From assembly GCA_004335635.1 (NCBI GenBank), contig QAXH01000997.1, positions 4,010-47,085 on the forward strand: DNA of 43,076 nt. The letters are read 5' to 3'. Under the pieces are notes generated by a model, which did no database searches, was not told the DNA's origin, and worked only from the letters and a program-made list of their open reading frames with translations. Source of the stretch: Chloromonas sp. AAM2. Lineage: Eukaryota > Chlorophyta > Chlorophyceae > Chlamydomonadales > Chlamydomonadaceae. Each line of letters begins with the position of its first letter. Positions within the stretch are counted from its first letter, which is position 1. Positions 22,371 to 34,800 of this stretch are shown here, one piece after another. The position numbers and the translations under genes were made by a program.

Positions 22371-23257
22371 AAACATCTAAGCGCTAACATCTAAGCGCAG
22401 AAGGCATGCAAAATCAAAAGACAGAACTTTCGAATCGTTCACACCCACACAGCAAGCAGTCAAAAGTCAGAATGCGCAGTCAATAAAGAAATCAATTGCA
22501 CTGTCCTGCTACCGCACCAGCAGAATGGCACTGCTGCAGTTCTGCAAGGATCCGAAGAAACCAGAACTCACAGTATCAAATGCAACCTGCACCACTTCAA
22601 ATCGAAGTCACAATCCGAGACTGCAATTGGTAGATACAGCAGCCTGTCGTTTCCATTTCAAACAAGGCTGCCTTATGCTCCTTCGTAGCACACGTCTGTC
22701 TTGAATCCCCACCCTGGAGTCTGACCCATGACAAACTCGCCAGTAGGGCTTATGGCCCAGCAATCTGTTCCGATGCATGTACTAAAACACAAATACCAGT
22801 TACGCTTCCTAACAGAAGCATGTACTGCAGCAAAAACGTCAGTTGTCAGGAGGCTCAACAGCTTAGTTTACGGCCACTACTGACAGGATGCTCACCTGCC
22901 CAGTCCAACAACTGTGGCCCCATACACAAGGCGATGGGCCCATGGCATGCAGTAAAGGATATCACTTTGGCATGCAATACGCGATGTCAATTTTCACCAA
23001 GCGAGAGTCATGGGTGTCATTTTCCGTTGGTCAAGGCTTTGAGTCGCCTGATACCCCCCTAACAAAGGCCCCTGCTCACTGCCCTTCGCACTGCCTCCGC
23101 TGCTGGGTGGCACTCACACCAGCACGGCAAGTGTGGGCAGTCAGGCATCCGTGCATAGAGAACGAGAATGGTCCTTATGGTCAATGCCAAGCATAGCTAC
23201 AAGGCCTGCGTCACTGTACATGCATATCAGCAGGTTGCCGCAGGCCGCATGCGTCGT
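22371..23257. other. Spacer between convergent GST and OTU genes
   Basis: No supportable gene. It presumably includes the 3' UTR of the minus-strand OTU gene. A 61-codon minus-strand frame at 22858-22673 was considered and not accepted. Confidence 0.4.
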
Positions 23258-25920
23258 TCAGGCTGCCTGTGCAGATGCACTGCCGCTCGGAGGGGCTGTG
23301 GGCAGTAGTAGGTCATAGTGCATGCCTGACCACAGCAGGTGCACAGGAGTCATTCCGCTGGAGACCAACTCCTCGCCGTAACTGCAGAGCAATGGAGTGC
23401 ACGACATGACGATGCAAAGTAGTCACTCGTTGGTCTCCGGTGTGACCCTTGCGTCAGACTTCTGTTGACAAGGCCGTGTTCCACCATTGTGCGGGGTAAG
23501 AAAAATGAAACGCTGTTTCTCCACGTGTTTGAGGCCCACTTGCTCTGGCTCTGTGCTGTCTGGTTCGCTTAAGGTTTATGGAACGTATGCTGAACTGATG
23601 CAAACAGTGGCAAAACGACAGCGGTCCGAGTCACCACATGTCAGTGGGTCCACTGGTAAACGACACATGCGTGGTCAGCGTTACCACATGCAAGCAGCAT
23701 GCACAAGATCGTGCCTGTGAACAACTTGCGGCCTGCCACGTGCCACATGCTGCAATCCCACTCACGTGACGATGGGCTCCACCCCGCTGGACACAGACCG
23801 GTAGACCGTGATGGGCCGCCGGATCACATTCACCTGAAACAACAGAGAGACACACACAAGCTCGGTATATGCCACACTGTGTCGCATGCCTTGACCTTGT
23901 AGTCCGACAGATCAGGGGTTGGTTTGACCAATGCCACCGTAAACTACCGGTAAATTTGCCATGTTTGCACATCTCGCACCTGCCGGTATGCGACTGTTCA
24001 GAAGCCCGCCCATGCAATGTTGTTACGATTGTCAAACCAACCTTGTCCCAGCATGGGCGCTTCTCCGCTTACAATGCCAATGGCCAGAGCGATGCGCCGC
24101 TATTAATACTGACCAGGCTGCCATGCAGGGTACCGTAAATGCACTTAATCAATCTGCTTTTTTTCCCAGATACTTGTTTTTCGGCCAATCTGGTCGAAAT
24201 CGTTTTTGTTTTGCACAAGACGCGAAATAAGTATTAAAACCTGTCTGTTTTCCAATCTGGTCGCCAAGCAGGCGACTGATCAACACATATTACCAAGTCT
24301 GCTCATGCAAACACAAGGCAAAGTCAAAGCAAAGTCAACACAATGCAAAGTCAAAGAAGGTGGATGGTTTTGGGCGGGGCATGCGCCAATTGTTTTAACT
24401 GACGATACAACGCCAATAGCCAAACGTCCGTTAGTGGTCATTTGACTTCCGCCTCCGCATTAAATATTGTTTTGAATCTGGTTCTCAGTCTGCTTTCGCG
24501 CGATGGCGATCAAAACATCATTTAATTGATTCTGTTTTCGTCAATCTGGTTCCATCCCGTTCCGTGTCCTCTGACGGCTTCCCTGGTGTAAATACATGCA
24601 TACATACATGTGGTTCCACTTTCGGCGCGGGCATTTAATTACCCCGGCATGATATAATGCATTTACGGTACCCTGACACGGTCTGACCCCACCCACCGCC
24701 ATGACCATCTCTGGCTCGCCGCCCCATGCAGCCGGGTGCGACATGCGGGACAGGTACTCCTGCGAGGACAGGACATGCGTGTACGCATGATGAGCAACCT
24801 CTGAGGCTGGAAACGCACCCTACTGCACGCTGGGGTGGTGATGCAACCCTCTAAAGCTCCAGCAGCTACTTTTATTACCGGCCGAAGCACCAAGGAGAGA
24901 AAGAAACCCAATGTGGTGTGAGTGTGACGTATGCTGTTGCCACTATTGGTTGATTATCTTGCAACACGTCAGCACGTCACATGAAGAGAACGGCTTACCT
25001 CCCAATTGTCCGTGATGCCAGCAATAAAGGGCTCCATTTCACTGCAGGCACATTGCGACATTGCACACCACTAGCTCACACAAGACTGTGACACGCTTAC
25101 ATGAACATGCAAGGACTTTGCTCATGTCCATGCACCATGTATGCGTTAAGTGGGCTGCTTATGCACCACAGCGGTAGGCATGGTCCAGCAACTAACCGGC
25201 AGCCCCGGTAGCATCGCAAACAAAGCAATGAAAATGATTACAGCCAAATTAAAACACGTGAATCAAATCAGGCTGGTCTCCTCTGCTTCCTTGCCAGTAG
25301 CTCGACTGCTTGTGAGACGCCCGTCAGTCCACAACCTAAACTCCTGAGCCTCCTCTGCTATTGTAAGCTATGCACGTGCCTGTCCAGCCCACCTCTTGCG
25401 TGAACGCAGCTCATTGACAATGGCTGCTCTGAGGTTGTGCGCTGCACTAGTTTCCGACGCCTGGGCCAAGGGACTGCCTGCATGTGACATGCCAGAAACC
25501 ACACCTTGACCACAACATACAAGTGTATGAATGCATGTACGGTGATGCTGCACGCTTTGATAAGAGGTCATGACAGCCCTTTGCTCGGTTGAAACAGCAG
25601 ATGCACCGTTTGCTCCGCTCGCAGTCAGTGCTGGGTGCCACACCTTGTCCAGACATAAATTTCGATTGCAAATCAGACCACTGTGAAGGTAATGATGCAG
25701 CTGCCTCAACCCAATGCACATGCTGGTCAGAAGTACCTTTGGTGCACATATGCACGCCCTGAACGATGGCCCTGAACATGCAGCTGCCGTCCCCTGTGAT
25801 GCGGAACACCTTGAACCCAGAGGAGGGCGGCTGGTAGCCCCGAGCAGTGAGCTCTGGTTGGGATGGGGTGGCATGCACACGCAGTTGCCGGGCTGCAGGG
25901 GGAGGCGCTGCTATGTGCAC
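23258..25920 (-). CDS. OTU-family cysteine protease (deubiquitinase-like), 5' end unresolved
   Basis: Cleaves ubiquitin-type linkages by family inference. Exons, all phase-consistent: up to 25920-25756, 25460-25393, 25041-24999, 24759-24697, 23833-23766 and 23381-23258 (TGA), giving 176 resolved residues. The catalytic Cys lies in VFRITGDGSCMFRAIVQG (codon 25780-25782), with the Asp of GDG next to it. The catalytic His is in MHYDLLL (codon 23318-23320). Between them are HNLRAAIVNELRSR, MEPFIAGITDNWE, EYLSRMSHPAAWGGEPEMVM, IRRPITVYRS and YGEELVSSGM, in the order expected for plant OTU proteins. The protein ends soon after HYD, so it is a compact OTU fold. No in-frame ATG precedes the first exon before a stop, so a further 5' exon must exist above about 25950. 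It is divergent from the next gene. Confidence 0.87.
24126..24675. mobile_element. 550-bp non-autonomous DNA transposon with 18-bp perfect TIRs
   Basis: CAGGGTACCGTAAATGCA (24126-24143) is the exact reverse complement of TGCATTTACGGTACCCTG (24658-24675). The interior is AT-richer than its surroundings, repeats the word AATCTGGT and has no meaningful frame. The CAGGG start recalls hAT elements, but no 8-bp target duplication is visible in the flanks. It lies in the OTU intron 23834-24696, ending 21 bases from the upstream exon. Confidence 0.8.
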
Positions 25921-26178
25921 CTCCGCTGCATGGCTGTGTGAAAACCCAGAAAAGCCTGCGGGTCAAGCATCAGACAGCACAGAGGCGTGCATGCTGTGTT
26001 GGCCAGACAAAGGCATGGATTGTCAGGGCCACGGGTTGGTATGCATGTGGAGAGCAGAAGCTTTTGTGCAGTGACCCAGACATGGTGGATGGAGTACTGT
26101 GGATAGCGAGATTGTGGTCAAACCCTGCATGGAATAGTGCAGTGCCAGAGCGGCAGCCACCCGAACTGTATTCAACAG
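25921..26178. promoter_or_regulatory. Divergent region between the OTU gene and the next gene
   Basis: It separates the most 5' resolved OTU exon from the inferred ATG of the plus-strand gene. The missing OTU first exon probably lies in or beyond this interval, so the true promoter position is uncertain. Confidence 0.3.
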
Positions 26179-28656
26179 ATGTACTCAAAGGTTGCAGAGG
26201 TCAAGGATGCTGAGCAAGGTCAGTTGCGCCTAGAGGCTGTAACGGCGCTTCATGCATTTTGTCTATTGCTGCATCAACAGCTGGATTTGCTGATTTGTAT
26301 TAACCTGGCGGCAAGGAGTTGGTGGTGCCAAGCTGCGATCTCAAACCGAATGTTGCTGGTAGTCTCAGGCTCCGACGCTGGTAGGCTCCTCCCGGGGTCT
26401 TGCAGGACGTGCGCAGCATCATGTCGCGAAGCGGGAAAGAGAGCAGCGGCAGATTGCCCTGTACTCCACTGTGGCTTCCTGGCTCTGCCCTGCCTGGCTG
26501 GCCTCAAGACTCAAACTGCCGGCAACCGCCAGCGGTTGAGTTGCGAATCAAACCGCGTCAGCTGTCGTGTGAGTTTGGTCGTGAGAGCTCGTCCTCAGCT
26601 CTGTTAGAGGTCATGTGAACACAAGTAGGTATCGGCTGTTGTATCAGCTGGTGTCCTCGTGCGGCTGGTGCCTCGGCGGCTGCTTGGCTTCCCTCGTCTT
26701 TGTTAGCACATGCCCCAGGTTGTGCAATGACTGAAGCTCTGCAAGTGGTAGGCGGTGGTGGTAGGGGAGTACAGATGTGCTGCATGCCATCTCAGGTCCT
26801 GCAAGATAGGTACATTCAGCGCCTATTCCTCTTGGCAGTTTGGGGCAGGACAGCACGTTCACCAAACCCACTGCGCCTGCCTTCCTCATTGAGCAAGCTT
26901 TGCCTTGCACCGGAAAACGAAGAAAGCATGATAGCAAGCATGATAGCAAGTACGTCGCCTGGATTTGCAACCGGCTCCTGGTTCAGCATTGCAGCAGCAC
27001 CAGCAGCAGCAGGTACAGATTGCAGAACATAAGTACTGACGCGATCCATGTGGGGTGCTCATGGTGGGAAGGAGGAAGCACAACACATGTGCTTGTTTGC
27101 AACAGATCAAGTCGCCGCGCTGACTGCTGCATGTGCTGATATTGCATTCAGCATGCAATCACGGACATGTGGCGTGTAGTTAAGCCATACATTCACATGT
27201 GTGTTTGGCCATTCTTGTGACTCGTTTCTTGCTTTGTCAATAGCTTGAGGGTTGCGTCTGAACTCAGCTTTAGCAGTAGGCTGGGCATGTGCTGCCTCGT
27301 CCTGACCGCGCCAGCGAATCAGCACTAAAATCCAATCATTAATCAATCAGGCAGGCGGGGAGTGGGAGTAGGAGAGGACGAGAAAGCCAACTCAGCACAA
27401 CTGTTCACTGAATCACTGCAATCAATCTTCAGCTCAAGGGCTGACAAGAAAGCTCAATGGCTGACCAACTGCCTTCACATTCCTGTCATTCCGCCACTCA
27501 TCCCACTACTCGCTAGTACTACTCACGGCGTTTTTGCGCCATACCATATAAGGAACGCCATAGAGTCAACAAGCTAAAGATCCGCTCATGGGAAAAGCCC
27601 AACCCATTACCAGTTTGAAGAGTTTTCAGGATCTAAGTTGCAGGTGATATCACGTGTGGCTGTAAAAGAATGCACAACTCGCCGCTCTGAGCTACACACA
27701 CTGACCAAACACCTAACTTACCGGTTGGGATTTTTGAATTTACTTTCAAATTTGCAACCGCACCAACCTTGATTCTTTTCCGCATCTCTGAAACCTTTTG
27801 GCAGTCCGACCCTTGCATAGGCCTGGTGTTATTAGCAAGCAGTCGTTTGCTTCAGTTGCAAGGTCGCCTGAAGCTGCCTTGATTGCAGTTCGCCTTCCAC
27901 GCCTGGCTGCTGAACGGCTGGCCAGGTAAGCAGCTACCTCCTTCAGTGCACTTCAATCCACACATCTTGCATGGACACATGATGCGCATTGCCAAGGCTT
28001 GATATGGGGAATCAAATCCAACCGTGTGAACCCTAGCAAAGCAGTCTGAAAAAAGCAGTCTGCAGGCTTGTTGCAGGGACCTCATCTCATTAACCCACGC
28101 CTGTCAGGAAAAATTGCTGATGCAACCAAGTCGTACTTCCGTCATCAGGGCAGGACAGCAAACGCAAGGGACCCATCTTTGGCCAGATCTGTGTACAGGT
28201 AACGGTTTTCTTTTCAACTTTGGTTTGCACTCAGTGTGACACCCACAACAGCCACAGCACCTGACAATACCCTGCCTGGCTAACGCGACCGGTAAAACGG
28301 CCAAGAGGCATGTGCACTTGAACTCAAAGTTTCCATTGTTTTATACTCCACGCTGGCCGCTGACAAGGGCATCAGGCAGGCCTAGCAAGCAGGATCTCAA
28401 AAGGACAGGCGTAGCACGTACACCGGCAAAGCATGGTCCCTTGCGCAGCGGTGCAGCCCTCCCCAACATACACACCGGCCCAGCAGTACAGATCGTGGGA
28501 CCAGCTGGCCGTCAAGGAACGTTTTCTGCAGGTGCCACAATGGACCGCTTTAAGAAAAATATAGCAGAAGGCGGCATGAGCGCATGCTGTGGAATGCAGA
28601 GGCCTGGTTACGCATGCAGTGTCATAACAGGCCAGCGCTTGGAGATGGGCTTGTAA
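26179..28656 (+). CDS. Unrecognised multi-exon protein with N-terminal coiled coil
   Basis: No family is recognised. Candidate exons: 26179-26218, 26406-26470, 26796-27012, from 27106, from about 27351, 27863-27925, 28108-28200 and 28368-28656 (TAA). The first four join in phase, as do the last two. The joins around 27150-27350 and 27925-28108 are unresolved, and the phases of the latter pair disagree, so an exon may be missing. The start gives a charged helix (MYSKVAEVKDAEQ, HHVAKREREQRQIALYST) leading into VLQDRYIQRLFLLAVWG. Later parts are acidic (VGEDEKANSAQLFTESL), then basic (DATKSYFRHQGRTANARD), then Gly/Pro-rich (GPAVQIVGPAGRQGTFSAGA). The stop codon overlaps a TGTAA. It is convergent with the BRCT gene. 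The ATG choice is tentative. Confidence 0.5.
28652..28656 (+). terminator. TGTAA overlapping the stop codon
   Basis: The terminal TAA of the plus-strand gene is part of TTGTAAAT. If this pentamer acts as the poly(A) signal, the 3' UTR would be only a couple of dozen bases long. No other sense TGTAA is seen before the convergent gene. Confidence 0.3.
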
Positions 28657-28862
28657 ATGCTGGGGGCAGCAAGCCCTTGGGATTGCATTAGTTTTCATTA
28701 TGTTTGAATGTCAACCGCTCATTGACTGCATGCATGTGGACAGGCACTTCAGTATCTTTGCGATACTTGGGTCATAGGGACAGATGATCAGGTTCACTGA
28801 CGGGCGCACACCCAGTCACGTCCATTCAGGTTCTTGGGGGATCACAGAATGCATCACCTGAT

Positions 28863-31800
28863 TTACATGTTCGGATGGCAACCAATGTGGACATGTACAA
28901 GCTTCAACTGAGTCACACCATTGGCCAGTTGCAAGCTACAAATGTGCACACGCTCAGGTCTGGAGACAGACACAGCTTGGCAGTTGCATAGTGCGGAAAA
29001 TGAAAGGCATGCATCAAGTTCCGCCCAGCCACACAAGCCTGCATCACCCACCTGCAATATGCGCCGTATGTCTGGGCTTATACCCATGAGTTCAACTTGG
29101 TCCTCTAGGCCGAGCGTATGGCTGTAGTGTGTGTGTACCGCCTGCAGCACGTCGGCCCCTGTGAGGCCGGCAGGCGGGTTGGGCAGCTGCAGTGCGGTGT
29201 GGCCCAGCGCTCCGTTTTCATCCCGGGGCAGCAGGAGGACAATGTCTGCACCCTGCAGCACGGCCAGCAAAGGGGGTATACTTGGCAAGGGTCAGGTGGT
29301 GCTGTGTATGTTGCATTGTGATGGCATACAGCGTAATCTGCCTTGTGTCCAGGCTTGAACTATAATTTGTTTGACTACTACTCGCTCAACTGATATTCGC
29401 TGGAACTTGTGTGCTCTCCTTGTGTGTGGTAACCAAACTGCAAGCACCAGACCAGTACAGGAATCTGAGTGTATTCACCTGCCATTCTCTCTGAGGCAAC
29501 ACCATCAACTGCAGTGTGACAGTACCATGCTTCCTGCAATGGTTTCCATCCTTCCGTCAGCACTGGAACAGCGCCATGCATACGGATGCTTCAATCGTCT
29601 TCTCACACCTTCCAAATGATCTTACGCAGATACTCCAGCTCTTCTGCCTCCTGCTCAGCCTTCTCTCCCTCCTCTTGTCTGGTCTCCTCTTGTCCGGCTG
29701 CAAAGTTGACCGGCAATCCTGTGCCATCCGCAATATGTTGCCCTTGCATGCGTTGTTGCCGTCTGCTGCCGGGTGGTGGTTGTGAAACTGCCCATGTGAC
29801 GTCCTGCAGCATCTCCACAGGTGCCGGCATACTGGCAGCTGCAGCGTGCAGGTGAAAGCAGCAGTGCAAGTTGAGAATAGCATATAATTACAAAGTATAG
29901 TCAGCCTGCTAGGTCCTGTTAACTAACGTGATGAGGCAGGGTTGCCACAGCACATGTGCTTATGCATTGATCAATCCATGTATACTCGCATAACAAGGTG
30001 CGTATATAAGTAGAGATATAGCAGCATGTCTGTGGCAGGTACGTACACAGTGTTTTGATCCGCAGTGACAGTGCCTTAAGGAAGGTGAACACGTTTCTCA
30101 ATGCAATCAGGTATTCATTCAGACACTCGTTGTGTGTAATCCGGGTTAAGAGCATGCATTCCAGGACACGTGGTTGCATGACTCTTGCAGCCCGGCTGTT
30201 CTTGTCCACTTTGGTTGCTGGTGACGACAGGAACTATGTTGACACGACCTCAAAGTACTTCTGATTTCCACTTCTATAAAACGAATACCAGGCAGACGGA
30301 CGAGTTAGTCCACCACGACCATCATCTTGTGCCAGAACACCTGTCCTGATTTTGCAAGCTCTGATGTTGCTGAAGCCGAGATGCTTACCTGTGTGCGCAA
30401 GGCATTGAGATGACTCCTGCTGCTTGATCATCAGTAGCTGCTTTCGCCTCGCCCTGGGACAACTCATGGCTCCTTCAGGGCATGATGCGCGCCCGCCTTC
30501 TGCTTGCTGGTTGGCAGCAGCACCCCGCTCTTGGTTGGCGGGCAGCAAACCATCACAGGTGACCTCCGCTGCAGCTTTGCTACTATGAACTCCCGCCTGA
30601 CAAAATGTGTTTGAAGGCAGCTGGAGAGGCTGTCCCGCACCAGCCGGTGTGGCTGTCGCAGCTGCAGGGGCAGCGGCAGGGGCCAGCTGCTTCAGCTGTT
30701 GGTTCAACTGACGCAGGATGTCTGGAGACATGCACAGCAGCCGCTGCTGGGTGGAACCGCCACCTGGCCTGCCTTGCATTGCCGCCCGCCCCGCCCACTC
30801 CAACCACTCTGCTGACAGCAGGTGCATGCCACGTGTCAGCCATTGTTGCGCTTGGCTTGCCCCACAGACCACACTCGTAGCATTGCCAGTGCCCACCTGC
30901 TTCACACTAGCTGAGCGCTCCGCTTGTGACCCTTGGACGGATGTGTCGGCACCGCTGATGCTGACTGCATCGCTTGGCTGCTGGGCAGCAGCTGGGCTAA
31001 GCTTCGCACCCAGCTTGAGCAGTGACGTGCGAAGCCGTTCCAACTGCTCAAGCGACAGAGTAGCGACCAGGCTAGGGTCCACCATAACCAAATGACCCTG
31101 CAGAGGTTGTGCTTCTCGCGGTCCAGGCTGATTGGATTGATTCCTAGGGTGCCCTGCTCGTCCATGAAGGGGTGAAGCAGCCGCTGATGGCAACGCACAG
31201 TAACCTGCCTGAATTACCATGGCGTTTAAGGGTGAGGTGGCCAGCGGCTGCAAGGCTGCACTGCTGTCCAGCATTTCTGTCACATGCACGACTGGCATGG
31301 TGGATTGGGACTGCACGACTGCCTGAGCTGAAGTTGACCCGCCGGGCCCAAGCACTGATTTGGTGGTGGCCGCAGCAGCATCTGTACCACACGTTATGCC
31401 TTTGGGCGGTGTTGTTTGCTGGGCTGATAGACTTGTAACCGGCGTCAACCCTGCCATTGCTGCTAGGGGCACTTGGCCACGGCCTGTGCCTTGCCGGTTG
31501 GCAGGTCCTGCCATGCCAGCTGGGAAGGAGGATGCGTGCGGCAAGCCTGCAGTGCCACATATCTGATCGCTCACCTGGGCTGCCCAATCAGAAGCATCGG
31601 CCTGCACTGCCACCTCTATTGCGCCTCCATTCATGCCGTCGTGCCCATGGTCGCTATCCATCCCCAGGCTGCTCACAGTCGCCATGAGGACCGTTTGTGA
31701 GGTCACGCGTAGTTGGAATGTATCCTGGCGGCAGGGTGATGGTGACGCACCACATGACGAGTGCGGTGTGTCCGGGATTGGCTGTTCGGTGGGCGAGGCG

Positions 31801-34800
31801 GCTGTGGGCGTGGGTGTACTTAACAAGTGTGGCGTGTCAGGGACGGGTTGGCGGTCAAAGGCAGGAGACGTGGCTGCATACTCACGGAAGCTGGGCTCAA
31901 TTGTTATCTGCTCTTCGCTGCTGGTTGTAATCGCCCCTTGGCTGCTGCTCAGACGTTCACCAGCAGTGCATGCTGCACGCGGCGGGTTGTGGCCATCCGG
32001 CTGCGATTCTCCTGCACTGTCCGGCTGTGTTTGCAACACATCAAACACTTGTTGCTGGAGGTCGTAGGTCCACGTATTGATTCTGGCATTGCTGGTGCCT
32101 AGCACATATGGTGTGGCCATGGGAAGTGTAGGTACAGTTGCATTCGGCTGTGTAGGACGGAGACTTGCCTGTGAGGGCGCTGTCAAGGGCAATGCAGGCG
32201 TGGCCACGCCTACAGTCAGTTCGGATGGAGCCCTGGCAGTGCGGCCCACAGTACTGTCTTCCTTTCCTGTGTTGCCCAGAGCGCCAGTCCCACCCGACGT
32301 GCACTGGTTGGTGATGTCCTGCAGCACTTGCACCTCCCTGGGAGGTGGTGAAGGCACTGGGCCAACTCTTGGTTTCTCCTGGGGCGCTGCATAGCGCGAT
32401 TGAATGTGTGGAGGCTGCGGGCTGCTGCTGGGATTGCTTGGCTGCTCTCGCTGGTGCATGGTCAGCAGCTGCCCAGGCAACCTCTGACGATCCTGTTGCT
32501 CCTGCTGCAGCTGCCGCTGCTGCCGCAGTGCTGCAAGCTCTTGAAGCAACGGATCCCTTTGCGGCTGCCTTGGCTGTTCCTCACAGGTGCCTGATAGTTG
32601 TTGAGTCAGCGGGTTGCCAGGCGACTGCTCTGGTGGCTGCGGTGTGTGCTGCTGCTGGTTCTGCTGCTGGCGAAGGCTGGCAAGCTGCTCAAGCAGTGCA
32701 TCTGCCAGCGGCTGTTGAAGCAGTGTATTGGTATGCAGCTGCTCCAGCTGCTCCTGTTGATGCCTGCCAATCAGCTGCTCTATCAGCATGCCCTCCTCCA
32801 CCCACTTGTGCTTCTGCAGTTGCTGCTGTTTCTGCTGCTGCTGCTGCTGGCGCAGGTTGAGCAGCTCCTGGACTAGCGTTCCTTCCTGTGGCTGCTCCTG
32901 CTCCTGCTGCTGCTGGCGGCGCAGGTTGAGCAGCTCCTGGATCAGCGTTCCTTCCTGTGGCTGCTCCTGCTCCTGCTGCTGGAGCTGGTGCCGGTTGAGC
33001 AGCTCCTGGACAAGCGTTCCTTCCTTTGGCTGCTCTTGCTCCTGCTTATGCTGCTCCTGCTGTTGGCGGCGAAGGTTGAGCAGCTCCTGGACCAGCGTTC
33101 TTTCCTGTGGCTGCTCCTGCTCCTGCTGCTGCTGGCGGCGCAGGTTGAGCAGCTCCTGGACCAGCGTTCCTTCCTGTGGCTGCTCCTGCTCCTGCTGCTG
33201 CTGGCGGCGCAGGTTGAGCAGCTCCTGGATTAGCGTTCCTTCCTGTGGCTGCTTCTGCTCCTGCTGCTGGAGCTGGTGCAGGTTGAGCAGCTCCTGGACA
33301 AGCGTTCCTCTTGATGGCTGCTCTTGCTTCTCCTGGTGCGTCTGTTGTTGTTGCAGTGTGTCGTCCTGGGTTTGCCTTTTCCGCTCCTGCTGATGCCCGT
33401 CCAGTGATGTCTGCAGCGTCATGCCATGCTCCCCTTGCTCCTGCTGCACTTGTTCACACCCCCTCCCCAAGCCTTGGAGCAACGTATCAACAGACAGGAA
33501 TCCCGCAGCTTGCAAACTGTCATGCAAAGGGCTGGGCAGCTTCTGTTGCACATCAATTGATTGCATGCGCATCAAGCGCTCCAGGACAGGCCTGGGATGA
33601 AATGGCAACTGGTGTTGAACGCTGGTATGCTCCAGCAGCGGTTGCAACTCACGAGGGGTGGACAAGCTGCCTTCAGCTGCCCTGGGCTCGCTGAGCGCTG
33701 TCGGCTGTGGCTGGCAGGCTGCATCACGATGCCAGGGCGGCAGTAACAGTTCCTGCTGATCTGCTCTAGCATGCTGGCTGATGTGTGCTGGGCAATTGCT
33801 GACATCGCCGTATCTTTCATGATGGACAGCTGGAAGGGATACAGCAAGTGCAGCTGGTTGTGGGCCAGATTGCATAGCTGAGGCATTCTGACTTGCTGCC
33901 ATGATCTGGGTCAGCAGCTGATTGAGCGGTGGTTGTGCACTTGGACTGGACATGCTGGCTTGGTGATCCTGTGAGTGTGGCAGTGGTGTGGCTGCAGCAG
34001 CCAGTAGCTCCATGTGCAGGTCCCTAGCAAGGCACATGCCAGTTGATGAAGGGGCTGCAGCATGAGAAACCGCTGGCGGGAACGGTGCCACGTGAGCGAC
34101 ACAAGCTTGGGTGGGAGGGTTATGCAGCTGCCAGGCAGCAGCAGAGGATTCGTGTTGTGCCTCTGAAGCGGGGGAGGTAGGCTGCGGCTGGAGCGTCCAT
34201 TCCGAGGCCGCTGCTGTCCCACATGGCCGGTTGCCCATGCTAGTCAGTGACAGGCCATGGCCTGCTGCCAATGCAGCAGGGGCAATGTGTTGAGGTGCTG
34301 CCAACCATGTTGATGCAGCCATCTCAGCAACTGCCACTGGTATGCACCAGGAAGCAGCATGAGCAACTGCCAAGTGCTTGCTGTGGTCAGTGTTAGCCGC
34401 CTCTGGTGATGCCTGCCACGCTTTAGGTGCAGCTGCCAAGGCGCATGTTGGCAGGCATGGTTCAGGCTCGAGACTGGGAGACTGACCAGGTGTGGCAGAA
34501 CTGAGAGGCAATCCATCGGCGGACGTCCAACCGGGCGGGTGCTCCGGCCAAGAGTCCAAGGCAAGGCGCCAGGGACCAGCAGGGGCCTCCCAGGCCGTGT
34601 CACTGGTGGTGTGATCTGCACTCTGAGACTGACTGATCACCCAAGCTTTATGGCCTGTGGTGTTTGGTGCTGCAGGGATGGGTGCGTTTGTTTGCTGTGG
34701 CCGTGGGCAAGGAATGGTGCTGCCTTGTAGAACCTGAGGCGCGCCTTCGCCTGCTTCGGTGTGTGCTGGTGCTTTTGACAAGCCACGATGGCTGGCCTGC

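Noticed and set aside
22673..22858. 61-codon minus-strand frame as a last exon of the OTU gene
   Set aside because: The OTU gene already ends at 23258, just after the catalytic HYD motif; no acceptor or phase links this frame to it.
26274..26507. Minus-strand open frame as the missing OTU first exon
   Set aside because: No donor with the needed phase was found, and the sequence overlaps exon 2 of the plus-strand gene; left unresolved rather than annotated.
32345..32860. 171-codon plus-strand Ala/Val-rich open frame
   Set aside because: Another antisense shadow of CAG/CTG-rich coding sequence; no start context, splice partners or domain.
32788..33393. 201-codon plus-strand open frame rich in Cys and Ser
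   Set aside because: It is the antisense shadow of the Gln-rich 69-bp repeat array; its periodicity comes entirely from the BRCT gene on the other strand.
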